This document shows, in pieces, positions 35,096 through 43,837 of a stretch of DNA of 64,000 bases (its first letter is position 1; every line of letters begins with the position of its first letter). The notes under the pieces were generated by a model. The model saw nothing but the letters and a program-made list of their open reading frames with translations. It was not told the origin of the DNA and did not search any database. Origin of the DNA: Streptomyces coeruleorubidus (lineage in GTDB: Bacteria; Actinomycetota; Actinomycetes; Streptomycetales; Streptomycetaceae); contig NZ_CP118527.1 in the NCBI RefSeq assembly GCF_028885415.1, positions 8,308,001 through 8,372,000 of the forward strand. The letters are read 5' to 3'. A program made the position numbers and the translations under genes.

Positions 35096-35869
35096 TCAGC
35101 GCCCTTCTTCGATCCAGGTGGCGTTCGGGCCGTCCAGCACGATGTCCCAGTGGTAGCCCATCGAGAACTCCGGCACCGACAGGCCGTGGTCGTACGTCGC
35201 GATCAGCCGCTGCCGGGCCGCGTCGTCGGTCACCGACTGGATGATCGGGTCGTAGGGGAACAGCGGGTCGCTCGGGAAGTACATCTGCGTCACGAGCCGC
35301 TGGGTGAACGCCGTGCCGAAGACCGAGAAGTGGATGTGCGCGGGCCGCCAGGCGTTGAGGTGCTGGCGCCACGGGTATGGGCCCGGCTGGACGGTGGTGA
35401 AGTGGTAGCGGCCCTCGTCGTCGGTGAGCGTGCGGCCCACGCCGGTGAAGTTGGGGTCCAGCGGGGCGTCGTGCTGCTCGCGCTGGTGGGCGTAGCGGCC
35501 CGCCGAGTTGGCCTGCCAGATCTCCACCAGCTGGCCGCGCACCGGGCGGCCGTCGCGGTCCAGCAGCCGGCCGGAGACGGTGATGCGCTCACCGATCGGC
35601 TCGCCGTCGTGCTGCCGGGTGAGGTCGTTGTCGATCTCGGTGATGTCCCGCTCCCCGAAGGCCGGGGAGGCCAGCTCCACCAGCTCCGGGTCCTTGCTGA
35701 CGTCGATCGTGACCGGCGGCTGCTTGGGATGGCGGAGCACCGAGGAGCGGTACGGGGCGTAGTCGCGACGCGGCTGGTGCTCGACGGGCCCGCCGTCGGC
35801 GAGCCGCTTCTCGTACGCGGCGCGCTCGGCCGCGATCTCCTGGTCGATGTCGTGCTGGGTGAGAGTCAT
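35096..35869 (-). CDS. pcaH: Protocatechuate 3,4-dioxygenase beta subunit (catalytic, Fe3+)
   Basis: 257 residues. Iron ligands are recognisable: Tyr in NSAGRYAHQ, Tyr in GPYPWRQH, and the His pair in RPAHIHFSVFG. It opens the protocatechuate ring between the hydroxyls to give 3-carboxymuconate. The start at 35869 has AGGGGA upstream. A 118-base gap to pcaF holds a dispersed repeat, a possible site for processing of the long transcript. Confidence 0.96.
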   Translation of the reverse strand: MTLTQHDIDQEIAAERAAYEKRLADGGPVEHQPRRDYAPYRSSVLRHPKQPPVTIDVSKDPELVELASPAFGERDITEIDNDLTRQHDGEPIGERITVSGRLLDRDGRPVRGQLVEIWQANSAGRYAHQREQHDAPLDPNFTGVGRTLTDDEGRYHFTTVQPGPYPWRQHLNAWRPAHIHFSVFGTAFTQRLVTQMYFPSDPLFPYDPIIQSVTDDAARQRLIATYDHGLSVPEFSMGYHWDIVLDGPNATWIEEGR

Positions 35870-35897
35870 GGGGTCCCCTGAAAGGTTCTTCCGGATC

Positions 35898-35985
35898 GCG
35901 CCCCAAGGGGCGCGGGGCTGTTGTCGATGTGCGGCTCCGCCGCGCGGGCGCGACCAGCCACAGACGGGCTGTAGTCGCGCGGATC
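35898..35985. repeat. Dispersed Streptomyces-type GC-rich repeat, copy 2 (within the pca operon)
   Basis: It contains GCGCCCCAAGGGGCGCG, a hairpin, then GGCTGT and TGCGGCTCCGCCGCG, then GCGCGACCAGCCACAGACGG. The first half matches copy 1 at 5476-5519. It lies between pcaF and pcaH, inside an operon expected to be one transcript, where it may attenuate or stabilise mRNA. Confidence 0.65.
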
Positions 35986-35987
35986 GC

Positions 35988-37190
35988 CTAGCGTTCGAGT
36001 ACGAGGGCGAGTCCTTGGCCCACCCCGATACACAGCGTGGCGACACCGACACCGCCGCCACGCCGGGCCAGCTGATGGGCAACCGTGCCGGCGAGCCGAG
36101 CCCCGGACGCACCCAGCGGATGGCCAAGAGCGATCGCACCACCCTGCGGATTCAGAATCGCGGGATCGAACTCGGGCCACTCGGCCACACACCCCAGCAC
36201 CTGCGCGGCGAACGCCTCGTTCAGCTCCAGCACGGACAGGTCGTCGAAGCCCTTGCCGGCCTTGGCCAGGGCCCGGTTGACGGCCTCGACGGGCGCCAGC
36301 CCGAAGTACTGCGGGTCGGTCGCGGAGACGCCGGTAGCGGAGACCCGGGCCAGCGGCTCGCGCCCCGTGGCCTTCAGCCCCTCCTCGTCGACGAGCAGCA
36401 GCGCCGCCGCACCGTCGTTCAGCGGCGACGCGTTGCCCGCCGTCACCGTGCCGCCCTCCTTACGGAACGACGGCTTCAGCTTGGCCATCGCCGCCAGGGA
36501 GGCATCCGCACGGACGCTCTCGTCGGCGGCGAAGACCACCGCGTCACCCTTGCGCTGCGGAATCGTCACCGGCGCCAACTCGCCCTCGAACAGGCCCTGT
36601 CGCTGTGCCGCCGCAGCCTTCTCGTGACTGCGCAGTGCGAACTCGTCCTGCTGCTCCCGGCCGATCTTGTGCTTGTCGGCGATGAGTTCCGCGCTCTCGC
36701 CCAGCGGGATCGTCCACTGCGGCTCCATGCGCGGGTTGACCATGCGCCAGCCGAGGGTCGTGGAGTACAGCTCGGTGTGCCCGGCCGGGAAGGGCTTGTC
36801 GCTCTTCGGCAGCACGTACGGCGCCCGGGTCATCGACTCGACCCCGCCGGCCAGTGCGATCGAGGCGTCGCCGAGCGCGATGGCACGGGCCGCCTGGATC
36901 ACGGCCTCCAGTCCGGACGCGCACAGCCGGTTGACGGTCACACCCGGCACGGAGGTGGGCAGGCCCGCGAGCAGGGCGGCCATCCGGCCGACGTTGCGGT
37001 TCTCCTCACCGGCGCCGTTGGCGTTGCCGAAGTACACGTCCTCGATGCGCCCCGGGTCCAACTGCGGGGTACGGGCCAGGAGCTCGCGGATGGCGTGCGC
37101 GGCCAGGTCGTCCGGGCGCACGCCGGCCAGTGCGCCGTTGTAGCGGCCGATCGGCGTGCGGACCGCGTCGACGATGTAGACGTCCTTCAC
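35988..37190 (-). CDS. pcaF: 3-oxoadipyl-CoA thiolase
   Basis: 400 residues, thiolase fold. Acylated Cys in [12 protein letters not shown], then [19 protein letters not shown] and the closing [11 protein letters not shown] with the second Cys. It cleaves 3-oxoadipyl-CoA to succinyl-CoA and acetyl-CoA. The GTG start at 37190 overlaps the pcaJ stop (GTGA). Confidence 0.94.
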   Translation of the reverse strand: MKDVYIVDAVRTPIGRYNGALAGVRPDDLAAHAIRELLARTPQLDPGRIEDVYFGNANGAGEENRNVGRMAALLAGLPTSVPGVTVNRLCASGLEAVIQAARAIALGDASIALAGGVESMTRAPYVLPKSDKPFPAGHTELYSTTLGWRMVNPRMEPQWTIPLGESAELIADKHKIGREQQDEFALRSHEKAAAAQRQGLFEGELAPVTIPQRKGDAVVFAADESVRADASLAAMAKLKPSFRKEGGTVTAGNASPLNDGAAALLLVDEEGLKATGREPLARVSATGVSATDPQYFGLAPVEAVNRALAKAGKGFDDLSVLELNEAFAAQVLGCVAEWPEFDPAILNPQGGAIALGHPLGASGARLAGTVAHQLARRGGGVGVATLCIGVGQGLALVLER

Positions 37191-37831
37191 TTCACGCCCT
37201 CCGGCACGGTCAGTTCGGCGTCGGTCCTGGCGACGATCTCGGCGGCGGTCACGCCCGGCGCGGTCTCGACCAGGACGAGCCCGTCGTCGGTGACGTCGAG
37301 GACGCCGAGGTCGGTGATGATCCGGTTCACGCACGCCTTGCCGGTCAGCGGCAGGGCGCACTCGGTGAGGATCTTCGGGGAGCCGTCCTTGGCGGTGTGC
37401 GTCATGACGACGATGACGGTGCGGGCGCCGTGCACCAGGTCCATCGCCCCGCCGATCCCGGTGATCAGCTTGCCGGGGATCGCCCAGTTGGCCAGGTCGC
37501 CCCGCTCGGACACCTGCATGGCGCCGAGCACGGCCACGTCGATGTGCCCGCCCCGGATCATCGAGAACGACAGCGCCGAGTCGAAGAACGACGCGCCCGG
37601 CAGGACCGTCACCGTCTCCTTGCCGGCGTTGATCAGGTCCGGATCGACCTGGTCCTCGGTGGGGTAGGGGCCGGTGCCCAGGATGCCGTTCTCCGATTCG
37701 AGGACGACCTCCACGCCCTCGGGCAGGTAGTTCGGGATGAGCGTGGGCAGGCCGATGCCGAGATTGACGTACTGGCCGTCCCTCAGCTCCCGCGCCGCCC
37801 GGGCGGCCATCTCCTCGCGACTCCAGGCCAT
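37187..37831 (-). CDS. pcaJ: 3-oxoadipate CoA-transferase subunit B
   Basis: 214 residues of the CoA-transferase beta family: [17 protein letters not shown] and the catalytic Glu in [11 protein letters not shown]. It transfers CoA from succinyl-CoA to 3-oxoadipate together with PcaI. Its ATG shares one base with the pcaI stop. Confidence 0.94.
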   Translation of the reverse strand: MAWSREEMAARAARELRDGQYVNLGIGLPTLIPNYLPEGVEVVLESENGILGTGPYPTEDQVDPDLINAGKETVTVLPGASFFDSALSFSMIRGGHIDVAVLGAMQVSERGDLANWAIPGKLITGIGGAMDLVHGARTVIVVMTHTAKDGSPKILTECALPLTGKACVNRIITDLGVLDVTDDGLVLVETAPGVTAAEIVARTDAELTVPEGVK

Positions 37832-38586
37832 CAGGACCTCACCGTCCGCTGCTCGATCTTCTTGTCCGCCGCCTGCTCAGGGGTGAGCGCGAGCACCCGC
37901 TGTACGAAGATCCCCGGCAGGTGCACCGCGTCCGGGTCGATCTCGCCGGGCTCCACCAGCTCCTCCACCTCGGCGATCGTGATCCGCCCGGCCATCGCGG
38001 CCAGGGGGTTGAAGTTCCGGGCGGACTTGCTGAAGAGCAGGTTGCCGTGCCGGTCGCCCTTCGCGGCCCGGACCAGGGCGAAGTCGGTGCGGATGCCCCG
38101 CTCCAGCACGTACTCCGTGCCGTCGAACTCCCGGACCTCCTTCGCCGGCGAGGCCACCGCGACACCCCCGGAGCCGTCGTAGCGCCACGGCAGCCCGCCC
38201 TCGGCGACCTGCGTGCCCACCCCGGCCGGGGTGTAGAAGGCGGGGATCCCGGCGCCGCCGGCCCGCAGCCGCTCGGCCAGCGTGCCCTGCGGGATCAGCT
38301 CGACCTCCAGCTCACCGGCCAGGTACTGGCGGGCGAACTCCTTGTTGGCGCCGATGTAGGAGCCCGTCACCCGGGCGATCCGGCCGGCGGCCAGCAGGAC
38401 CGCCAGGCCCGACTCCATCGCCCCGCAGTTGTTGGAGACCACCGACAGCCCGGCCACCCCGCGCTCGTACAGCGCCCCGATCAGCACGTTCGGCACACCG
38501 CTCAGCCCGAAACCGCCCACCGCGAGCGACGCGCCGTCCGGGACGTCGGCCACCGCCTCCAGGGCTGTGGCGACCACCTTGTCCAT
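37831..38586 (-). CDS. pcaI: 3-oxoadipate CoA-transferase subunit A
   Basis: 251 residues of the CoA-transferase alpha family: [20 protein letters not shown] and VVSNNCGAM. It is the first gene of the leftward pcaIJFHGBL operon and divergent from pcaV; the intergenic region holds two candidate PcaV sites. Confidence 0.94.
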   Translation of the reverse strand: MDKVVATALEAVADVPDGASLAVGGFGLSGVPNVLIGALYERGVAGLSVVSNNCGAMESGLAVLLAAGRIARVTGSYIGANKEFARQYLAGELEVELIPQGTLAERLRAGGAGIPAFYTPAGVGTQVAEGGLPWRYDGSGGVAVASPAKEVREFDGTEYVLERGIRTDFALVRAAKGDRHGNLLFSKSARNFNPLAAMAGRITIAEVEELVEPGEIDPDAVHLPGIFVQRVLALTPEQAADKKIEQRTVRS

Positions 38587-38631
38587 CCGAGAAGCCCCAT
38601 CTCTTCCGAGCGTCCCGACCCAGATTTAGTC

Positions 38632-38643
38632 AGGGCACTGAGT
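38632..38643. promoter_or_regulatory. Candidate PcaV operator proximal to pcaI
   Basis: TCAGGGCACTGA, arms TCAG/CTGA, 46 bases upstream of pcaI. It matches the second site (38761-38772) at ten of twelve positions and has the same kind of flank (GTATT nearby). Confidence 0.6.
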
Positions 38644-38760
38644 ATTTCCGCGAAGCTTGTCTCACGCTGCCACCGGGACGGCAGGGCGTCAAGACCTCGG
38701 TGTTTCCGTCTCTGATCCCCTGTGCGGACGGCAGACAGTCGAGGAGTAGCCGAGTATTGT

Positions 38761-38772
38761 TCAGTGCACCGA
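38761..38772. promoter_or_regulatory. Candidate PcaV operator proximal to pcaV
   Basis: TCAGTGCACCGA, nearly perfect palindrome around TGCA, 22 bases upstream of the pcaV ATG. With the site at 38632 it forms a pair suited to MarR-dimer repression of both transcripts, released by protocatechuate as known for PcaV of S. coelicolor. Confidence 0.6.
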
Positions 38773-38794
38773 CGAAAACGAGCAAGGGGTGCAC

Positions 38795-39259
38795 ATGGCG
38801 GCGGCGGACCTCACCACCCACCCCGGGCACCTGGCCCGGCGGCTCCAGCAGGCGCACTACCTGCTGTGGAACACGATGGTCTCCGAGGAGATCACCTCGC
38901 CCCAGTACGCGGTCCTCAACACACTCGTCGCCGAGCCCGGCCTGGACCAGCGCACGGTGGGGGAGCGGGTAGGGCTGGACCGGTCGACCATCGCCGAGGT
39001 GATCAGCCGGCTCAGCCGGCGCGGACTCCTCGACAAGGTCCGCGACCCGGAGGACGGCCGCCGTTTCCTGCTGCGTCTCACGGAGGAGGGCGTGCGCACC
39101 CACCGCAAGCTGACCGTGCGCACCGCCCGGATGAACCAGGTGTTCCTCGCCCCGCTGACCGCCGAGGAGCGGACGGTGTTCTTCGACCTCATCCGGCGGG
39201 TCGCGGACGCGGCCGAGGGTCTGCGCAACCCGGGGGAGTCCCTGGTGGCGCCCCGCTGA
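38795..39259 (+). CDS. pcaV: MarR-family repressor of the pca operon
   Basis: 154 residues of winged HTH type: HTH QRTVGERVGLDRSTIAEVIS, wing KVRDPEDGRRFLLRLT. ATG 38795 has AGGGG five bases upstream; the GTG two codons earlier overlaps that site. Its divergent position before pcaIJFHGBL is the same as that of S. coelicolor PcaV, which binds protocatechuate. Confidence 0.9.
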   Translation: MAAADLTTHPGHLARRLQQAHYLLWNTMVSEEITSPQYAVLNTLVAEPGLDQRTVGERVGLDRSTIAEVISRLSRRGLLDKVRDPEDGRRFLLRLTEEGVRTHRKLTVRTARMNQVFLAPLTAEERTVFFDLIRRVADAAEGLRNPGESLVAPR

Positions 39260-39276
39260 CGGACGCGGCCCGCAGG

Positions 39277-40281
39277 TCAGGACGCCTTGGCGTACACCAC
39301 CCACACCTGGCCCTTCGCAAAGTTCACCGGGGTGCCGTCGCCGGTGGTGAACGCCGTGCCGTCCGCGGCGTCCGCGCGCTTCCAGTTCACGTCGTAGGCC
39401 CGCCCGTCGCGCAGCACCCTGGCCTTCCCGGAGCCCACCGTCTCGGTGTACGGCGTGTTGTTGCCGAGGAAGTCGCGGAATTCGGACGCGCGCACCTTCA
39501 CGTACTGCACGACGACCGTCGCTGCCGCCATCCGCTTCCCGTCGGCCGTCGTGGCGGGCGCGTCGTCCATGCCGACCAGCCAGCGATCCTGGGCGTCCGA
39601 CCAGGTGAAGGTGAAACTGGCCGCCGGGTAGCGCACCGTCTGCGAGGTCGTCGCCGTGCCGCCGGCCGGGGCGGAGCCGTAGCGGAAGCCGGTGGTGAGG
39701 GCGGCCTGTCCGGGTGCTTCGGGCAGGAGCCGCTCGGGCCGCAGATAGAGGTTGTGCGGGGCGGGCTTGCCGGAGCCGCGGAAGTAGGCGTCGGAGGCGC
39801 TGCCCGGCGTCTCCGGCCGCAGCGGTGCCCTGTCGATCAGCGGCAGGAGCTTCTTCTGCGCGCCGGAGAAGGCGAGGATGGGCCGGTCGAACTGGCGCAG
39901 CAGCTCCAGATCCGACTCGCGTGCGCTGCGCACCGGGCCGACCGTCTTCGGCAACTGCGTCGCGTACACGGCCATCAGCCGGCTCAGCCCGCCCTCGACC
40001 TGCTCCGCGTACACCACGTCCGCGGCGTCGACGCCCGTGTGCGGCCGGGCCGCGGCGGCGTTGTCGAGCTTGACGGCGAGCACGGAGGCACCGGTCGCCG
40101 AGGGCGATGTCCCCTGCTCCACCTCCCTGGGGGATCCCCGTCCGTCGTCGCCGGGACCGCCCCCGCCGGTGCAGCCCGCCGTCAGGGCGGCCGTCACCGT
40201 GGCGGCCAGCAGCGCCGCTGTCGTCGCGGCGCGCCGTCCGCGCGCCCCTCGTTCCCTGCCCACCGTCGCCACCGGCCTCAT
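39277..40281 (-). CDS. DUF3048 family lipoprotein (YerB-like)
   Basis: 334 residues: Arg-rich N-terminus, hydrophobic signal and lipobox LTAGC, then the DUF3048 N-domain (VLAVKLDNAAAARPHTGVDA, ADVVYAEQVEGGLSRLMAVY, VGPVRSARESDL) and C-domain ending KGQVWVVYAKAS. The molecular function of DUF3048 is not established. ATG 40281 is the start giving a compact signal peptide. Confidence 0.88.
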   Translation of the reverse strand: MRPVATVGRERGARGRRAATTAALLAATVTAALTAGCTGGGGPGDDGRGSPREVEQGTSPSATGASVLAVKLDNAAAARPHTGVDAADVVYAEQVEGGLSRLMAVYATQLPKTVGPVRSARESDLELLRQFDRPILAFSGAQKKLLPLIDRAPLRPETPGSASDAYFRGSGKPAPHNLYLRPERLLPEAPGQAALTTGFRYGSAPAGGTATTSQTVRYPAASFTFTWSDAQDRWLVGMDDAPATTADGKRMAAATVVVQYVKVRASEFRDFLGNNTPYTETVGSGKARVLRDGRAYDVNWKRADAADGTAFTTGDGTPVNFAKGQVWVVYAKAS

Positions 40282-40463
40282 GTCATCGATTTGTCTTGAT
40301 TGTGCACTTGCATGTCCACCGATGGCCATACTCGATCGATTATGACGGAACGTCTTCGCTTCGTCCGCCGATCGGCTCAAGGTCAAGGTTCAGCGCGGGA
40401 CGCCCGGGTACCCGGGCCTCGCCGGCTGACCGACGCGCACGCTGACGGAGGGAGCGCGAGGCG

Positions 40464-41654
40464 ATGAGGGCAGTGACCTGGCAGGGCAAGCGGGACGTCC
40501 GGGTGGAGAACGTGCCCGATCCGGAGATCCAGGAACCGACGGACGCGGTCATCCGCATCACCTCCACCGGGCTGTGCGGCTCCGACCTGCACCTGTACGA
40601 GGTGCTCACGCCGTTCATGACCCCCGGGGACATCCTCGGCCACGAACCCATCGGCATCGTCGAGGAGGTCGGCGCCGGTGTCCCGGACCTCCAGGCCGGG
40701 GACCGGGTCGTGGTGCCGTTCCAGATCGCCTGCGGCAACTGCTGGATGTGCCTCACCGGCCTGCCCACCCAGTGCGAGACCACCCAGGTGCACGGCGAGG
40801 GCATGGGCGCCGCCCTGTTCGGCTACACCCGCCTGTACGGCGCGGTGCCGGGCGCCCAGGCCGAGTACCTGCGCGTCCCGCAGGCGCAGTACGGCCCGAT
40901 CAAGGTGCCACAAGGCCCGCCCGACGACCGTTTCGTCTACCTCTCCGACGTCCTGCCCACCGCCTGGCAGGCGGTCGTCTACGCCGACGTCCCGCAGGGC
41001 GGCAGCATCGCCGTGCTCGGCCTCGGACCCATCGGCGACATGGCCTGCCGCGTCGCCCAGGTGCGGGGCGCCGGGCGGGTGTTCGGCGTGGACCTGGTCA
41101 CGGAGCGGCTGCGCCGGGCGCGCTCGCGCGGTGTGGAGACGTACGACCTCAGGTCCTTCGACAACGAGAAGGAACTCGTCGCGGCGATCCGCGACGAGAC
41201 CGACGGCCGCGGCCCCGACGCTGTGATCGACGCGGTCGGCACCGAGGCCCACGGCAGCGCGGCGGCGCGCATGATGCAGAACGCCTCGGCGATGCTGCCC
41301 CGCAAACTGAGCGGCCCGCTCGCCGAACGCTTCAGCGTCGACCGCCTCGCCGCCCTCTACACCGCAATCGACCTGGTGCGCCGCGGCGGCACCATCTCGC
41401 TGTCCGGTGTCTACGGCGGCACGGCCGACCCCATGCCGCTGCTCACCCTCTTCGACAAGCAGATCCAGATCCGGATGGGCCAGGCCAACGTCCGCCGCTG
41501 GAGCGACGACATCATCCCGTACCTCACCGACGAGGACCCGCTCGGCGTCGAGGACTTCGCCACCCACCGGGTGCCGCTGTCGGATGCCCCGCACGCCTAC
41601 GAGATGTTCCAGCGCAAGCAGGACGGCGCGGTCAAGGTACTGATGCAGCCCTGA
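40464..41654 (+). CDS. Zinc-dependent MDR alcohol dehydrogenase
   Basis: 396 residues. Catalytic zinc residues: Cys in STGLCGSDLH and the following GHEPIGIVEEVG. The structural-zinc-type loop is CGNCWMCLTGLPTQC. The Rossmann motif is VLGLGPIGDMACRVA. Length and the long insert after the structural loop recall formaldehyde dehydrogenase/threonine dehydrogenase-like enzymes, but the substrate is unclear. Confidence 0.88.
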   Translation: MRAVTWQGKRDVRVENVPDPEIQEPTDAVIRITSTGLCGSDLHLYEVLTPFMTPGDILGHEPIGIVEEVGAGVPDLQAGDRVVVPFQIACGNCWMCLTGLPTQCETTQVHGEGMGAALFGYTRLYGAVPGAQAEYLRVPQAQYGPIKVPQGPPDDRFVYLSDVLPTAWQAVVYADVPQGGSIAVLGLGPIGDMACRVAQVRGAGRVFGVDLVTERLRRARSRGVETYDLRSFDNEKELVAAIRDETDGRGPDAVIDAVGTEAHGSAAARMMQNASAMLPRKLSGPLAERFSVDRLAALYTAIDLVRRGGTISLSGVYGGTADPMPLLTLFDKQIQIRMGQANVRRWSDDIIPYLTDEDPLGVEDFATHRVPLSDAPHAYEMFQRKQDGAVKVLMQP

Positions 41655-41655
41655 G

Positions 41656-41673
41656 CCCCTGAGTCCTCAGGCC
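41656..41673. terminator. Hairpin between convergent dehydrogenase and ligase genes
   Basis: CCTGAG-TC-CTCAGG (41658-41671), with C/G extensions, spans the 12-base gap and overlaps the ligase stop. It is a compact bidirectional terminator candidate. Confidence 0.5.
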
Positions 41674-42731
41674 CCGAAGATCTCCGCCAGGTCGTAGCGG
41701 ACCGGCTCCTGAAGCTGCGCGTACGTGCAGCTCTGCGGGGTCCGGTCCGGGCGCCAGCGGCGGAAACGGGCGGTGTGCCGGAAACGCTGCCCGTTCTCCA
41801 TGTGGTCGTACGCCACCTCCGCCACCCGCTCCGGCCTCAGCGGCACCCACGACAGGTCCTTGCGGCCCGACCAGCGGCTCGGCGCCCCGGGCAGCCGGGC
41901 CTTCTCGTGCGCCGCCTCGTCGGACCAGGCCGCCCACGGATGCCCCTCGACCTCGTCCATGCGCAGCGGCTCCAGCTCCTCCACCAGCTCGGCGCGCCGC
42001 TTCATCGGGAACGCGGCGGACACGCCCACGTGCTGGAGGGTGCCCCGGTCGTCGTACAGGCCGAGCAGCAGCGAGCCCACCACGGGGCCGCTCTTGTGCA
42101 GGCGGTACCCGGCGACGACCACGTCCGCCGTCCGCTCGTGCTTGATCTTGAACATGGCGCGCTCGTCCGGGCGGTAGCGCACGGTCAGCGGCTTGGCGAT
42201 GACCCCGTCCAGGCCCGCCCCCTCGTACTGCTCGAACCAACTGCGCGCCACCTCGATGTCGGTGGTCGCCGGAGCCAGGTGCACCGGCGCCGTCACGCCC
42301 GACAGCTCCCTGGTCAGCAGTTCCCGCCGGTCGGTCAGCGGGACGTCCATCACCGACTCGTCCCCCAGCGCCAGCAGGTCGAAGGCGACGAACGAGGCCG
42401 GTGTCCGCTCGGCCAGCATCCGCACCCGCGAGTCCGCCGGGTGGATCCGCTCCGTCAGCGCGTCGAAGTCCAGTCGCCCCTCCCTGGCGATCACGATCTC
42501 CCCGTCCACCACCGAGCGCTCCGGCAACCGCTCCCGCACGGCCGTCACCAGCTCGGGAAAATACCTGGTCAAAGGCTTACCGGTACGGCTGCCGAGCTCG
42601 ACCTCGTCCCCGTCGCGGAAGACGATCGCCCGGAACCCGTCCCACTTCGCCTCGTACTGCATGCCCGCCGGGATCGCCGCCACGGACTTGGCGAGCATCG
42701 GCAGCACAGGGGGCATCACCGGCAGATCCAT
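41667..42731 (-). CDS. ligC: ATP-dependent DNA ligase (LigC type)
   Basis: 354 residues. The adenylation lysine is Lys29 in YEAKWDGFRAIV, further motifs are ERSVVDGEIVI and DGVIAKPLTVRYRPDERAMFKIKHER, and an OB-fold follows. The size and domain set (nucleotidyltransferase plus OB only) fit actinobacterial LigC, used in backup repair/NHEJ. It is divergent by 74 bases from the polymerase-domain gene; no ku gene is in the window. Confidence 0.92.
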   Translation of the reverse strand: MDLPVMPPVLPMLAKSVAAIPAGMQYEAKWDGFRAIVFRDGDEVELGSRTGKPLTRYFPELVTAVRERLPERSVVDGEIVIAREGRLDFDALTERIHPADSRVRMLAERTPASFVAFDLLALGDESVMDVPLTDRRELLTRELSGVTAPVHLAPATTDIEVARSWFEQYEGAGLDGVIAKPLTVRYRPDERAMFKIKHERTADVVVAGYRLHKSGPVVGSLLLGLYDDRGTLQHVGVSAAFPMKRRAELVEELEPLRMDEVEGHPWAAWSDEAAHEKARLPGAPSRWSGRKDLSWVPLRPERVAEVAYDHMENGQRFRHTARFRRWRPDRTPQSCTYAQLQEPVRYDLAEIFGA

Positions 42732-42805
42732 GGTCTGATTCTGCGCCCATATGTTCAGGTGCGCCCGACGTGCGAGGTGCGCGGGGCACGCCTACCGTGG
42801 CTCGC

Positions 42806-43837
42806 ATGGGTGAAGCGGTGGAACTGGAGGTCGGCGGCCGGACCGTACGGCTGTCCAGCCCGGACAAGGTCTTCTTCCCCGAGCGCGGCTTCACCAAGCT
42901 GGACCTCGCCCGCTACTACCTGGCCGTCGGCCCCGGCATCCTGCGCGCCCTGCGCGACCGGCCCACCACCCTGGAGCGCTACCCCGAGGGCGTCACCGGC
43001 GAGAACTTCTTCCAGAAGCGGGCCCCGAAGAACATGCCCGACTGGATCCCGACCGCGCACATCACCTTCCCCAGCGGCCGCAGCGCCGACGAGATGTGCC
43101 CCACCGAGGTGGGTGCCGTGGTGTGGGCCGCCCAGTTCGGCACCCTCACCTTCCACCCCTGGCCGGTACGCCGCGACGACGTCGACCGCCCGGACGAACT
43201 GCGCATCGACCTCGACCCGCAGCCCGGCACCGACTACGAGGACGCCGTCCGCGCCGCCCACGAACTCCGTGCCGTGCTCGACGAGTTCGGCGGCCTGCGC
43301 GGCTTCCCCAAGACCTCCGGCGGCCGGGGCCTGCACGTCTTCGTGCCCATCGAACCGCGCTGGACCTTCACCCAGGTCCGGCGCGCCGCCATCGCCGTCG
43401 GCCGGGAGATGGAGCGGCGGATGCCGGAGCAGGTGACCATCAAGTGGTGGAAGGAGGAGCGGGGCAAGCGCATCTTCCTGGACTACAACCAGACGGCACG
43501 CGACCGCACGATCGCCTCCGCCTACTCCGTACGGCCCCGCCCGCACGCCCCCGTCTCCGCGCCCCTGCGCTGGGACGAGGTGGGAGTCGCGCACCCCCGC
43601 GACTTCGACCTCGCGACCATGCCCGGGCGCTTCGCCGAACTCGGCGACGTGCACGCGGACATGGACGACCACCGCTTCTCCCTGGAGGCCCTGCTCGACC
43701 TCGCCCGCCGCGACGAACACGACCACGGGCTGGGAGACCTGCCGTACCCGCCCGAGTATCCGAAGATGCCGGGGGAACCGAGGCGGGTACAGCCGAGCAG
43801 GGCCAGGAAGACGCCCGAAGGGCCTACAGCTCCTTGA
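42806..43837 (+). CDS. LigD-type polymerase/primase domain protein (NHEJ)
   Basis: 343 residues, stand-alone LigD Pol domain (archaeo-eukaryotic primase fold): PDKVFFPERGFTKLDLARYY, catalytic Asp pair in LRIDLDPQPG, and SGGRGLHVFVPI. It adds ribonucleotides at DNA ends during end joining. ATG 42806 is the only start before the conserved SSPDKVFFP. A split polymerase with separate ligase is typical for Streptomyces NHEJ. It overlaps the convergent DUF1080 gene by 14 bases. Confidence 0.92.
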   Translation: MGEAVELEVGGRTVRLSSPDKVFFPERGFTKLDLARYYLAVGPGILRALRDRPTTLERYPEGVTGENFFQKRAPKNMPDWIPTAHITFPSGRSADEMCPTEVGAVVWAAQFGTLTFHPWPVRRDDVDRPDELRIDLDPQPGTDYEDAVRAAHELRAVLDEFGGLRGFPKTSGGRGLHVFVPIEPRWTFTQVRRAAIAVGREMERRMPEQVTIKWWKEERGKRIFLDYNQTARDRTIASAYSVRPRPHAPVSAPLRWDEVGVAHPRDFDLATMPGRFAELGDVHADMDDHRFSLEALLDLARRDEHDHGLGDLPYPPEYPKMPGEPRRVQPSRARKTPEGPTAP

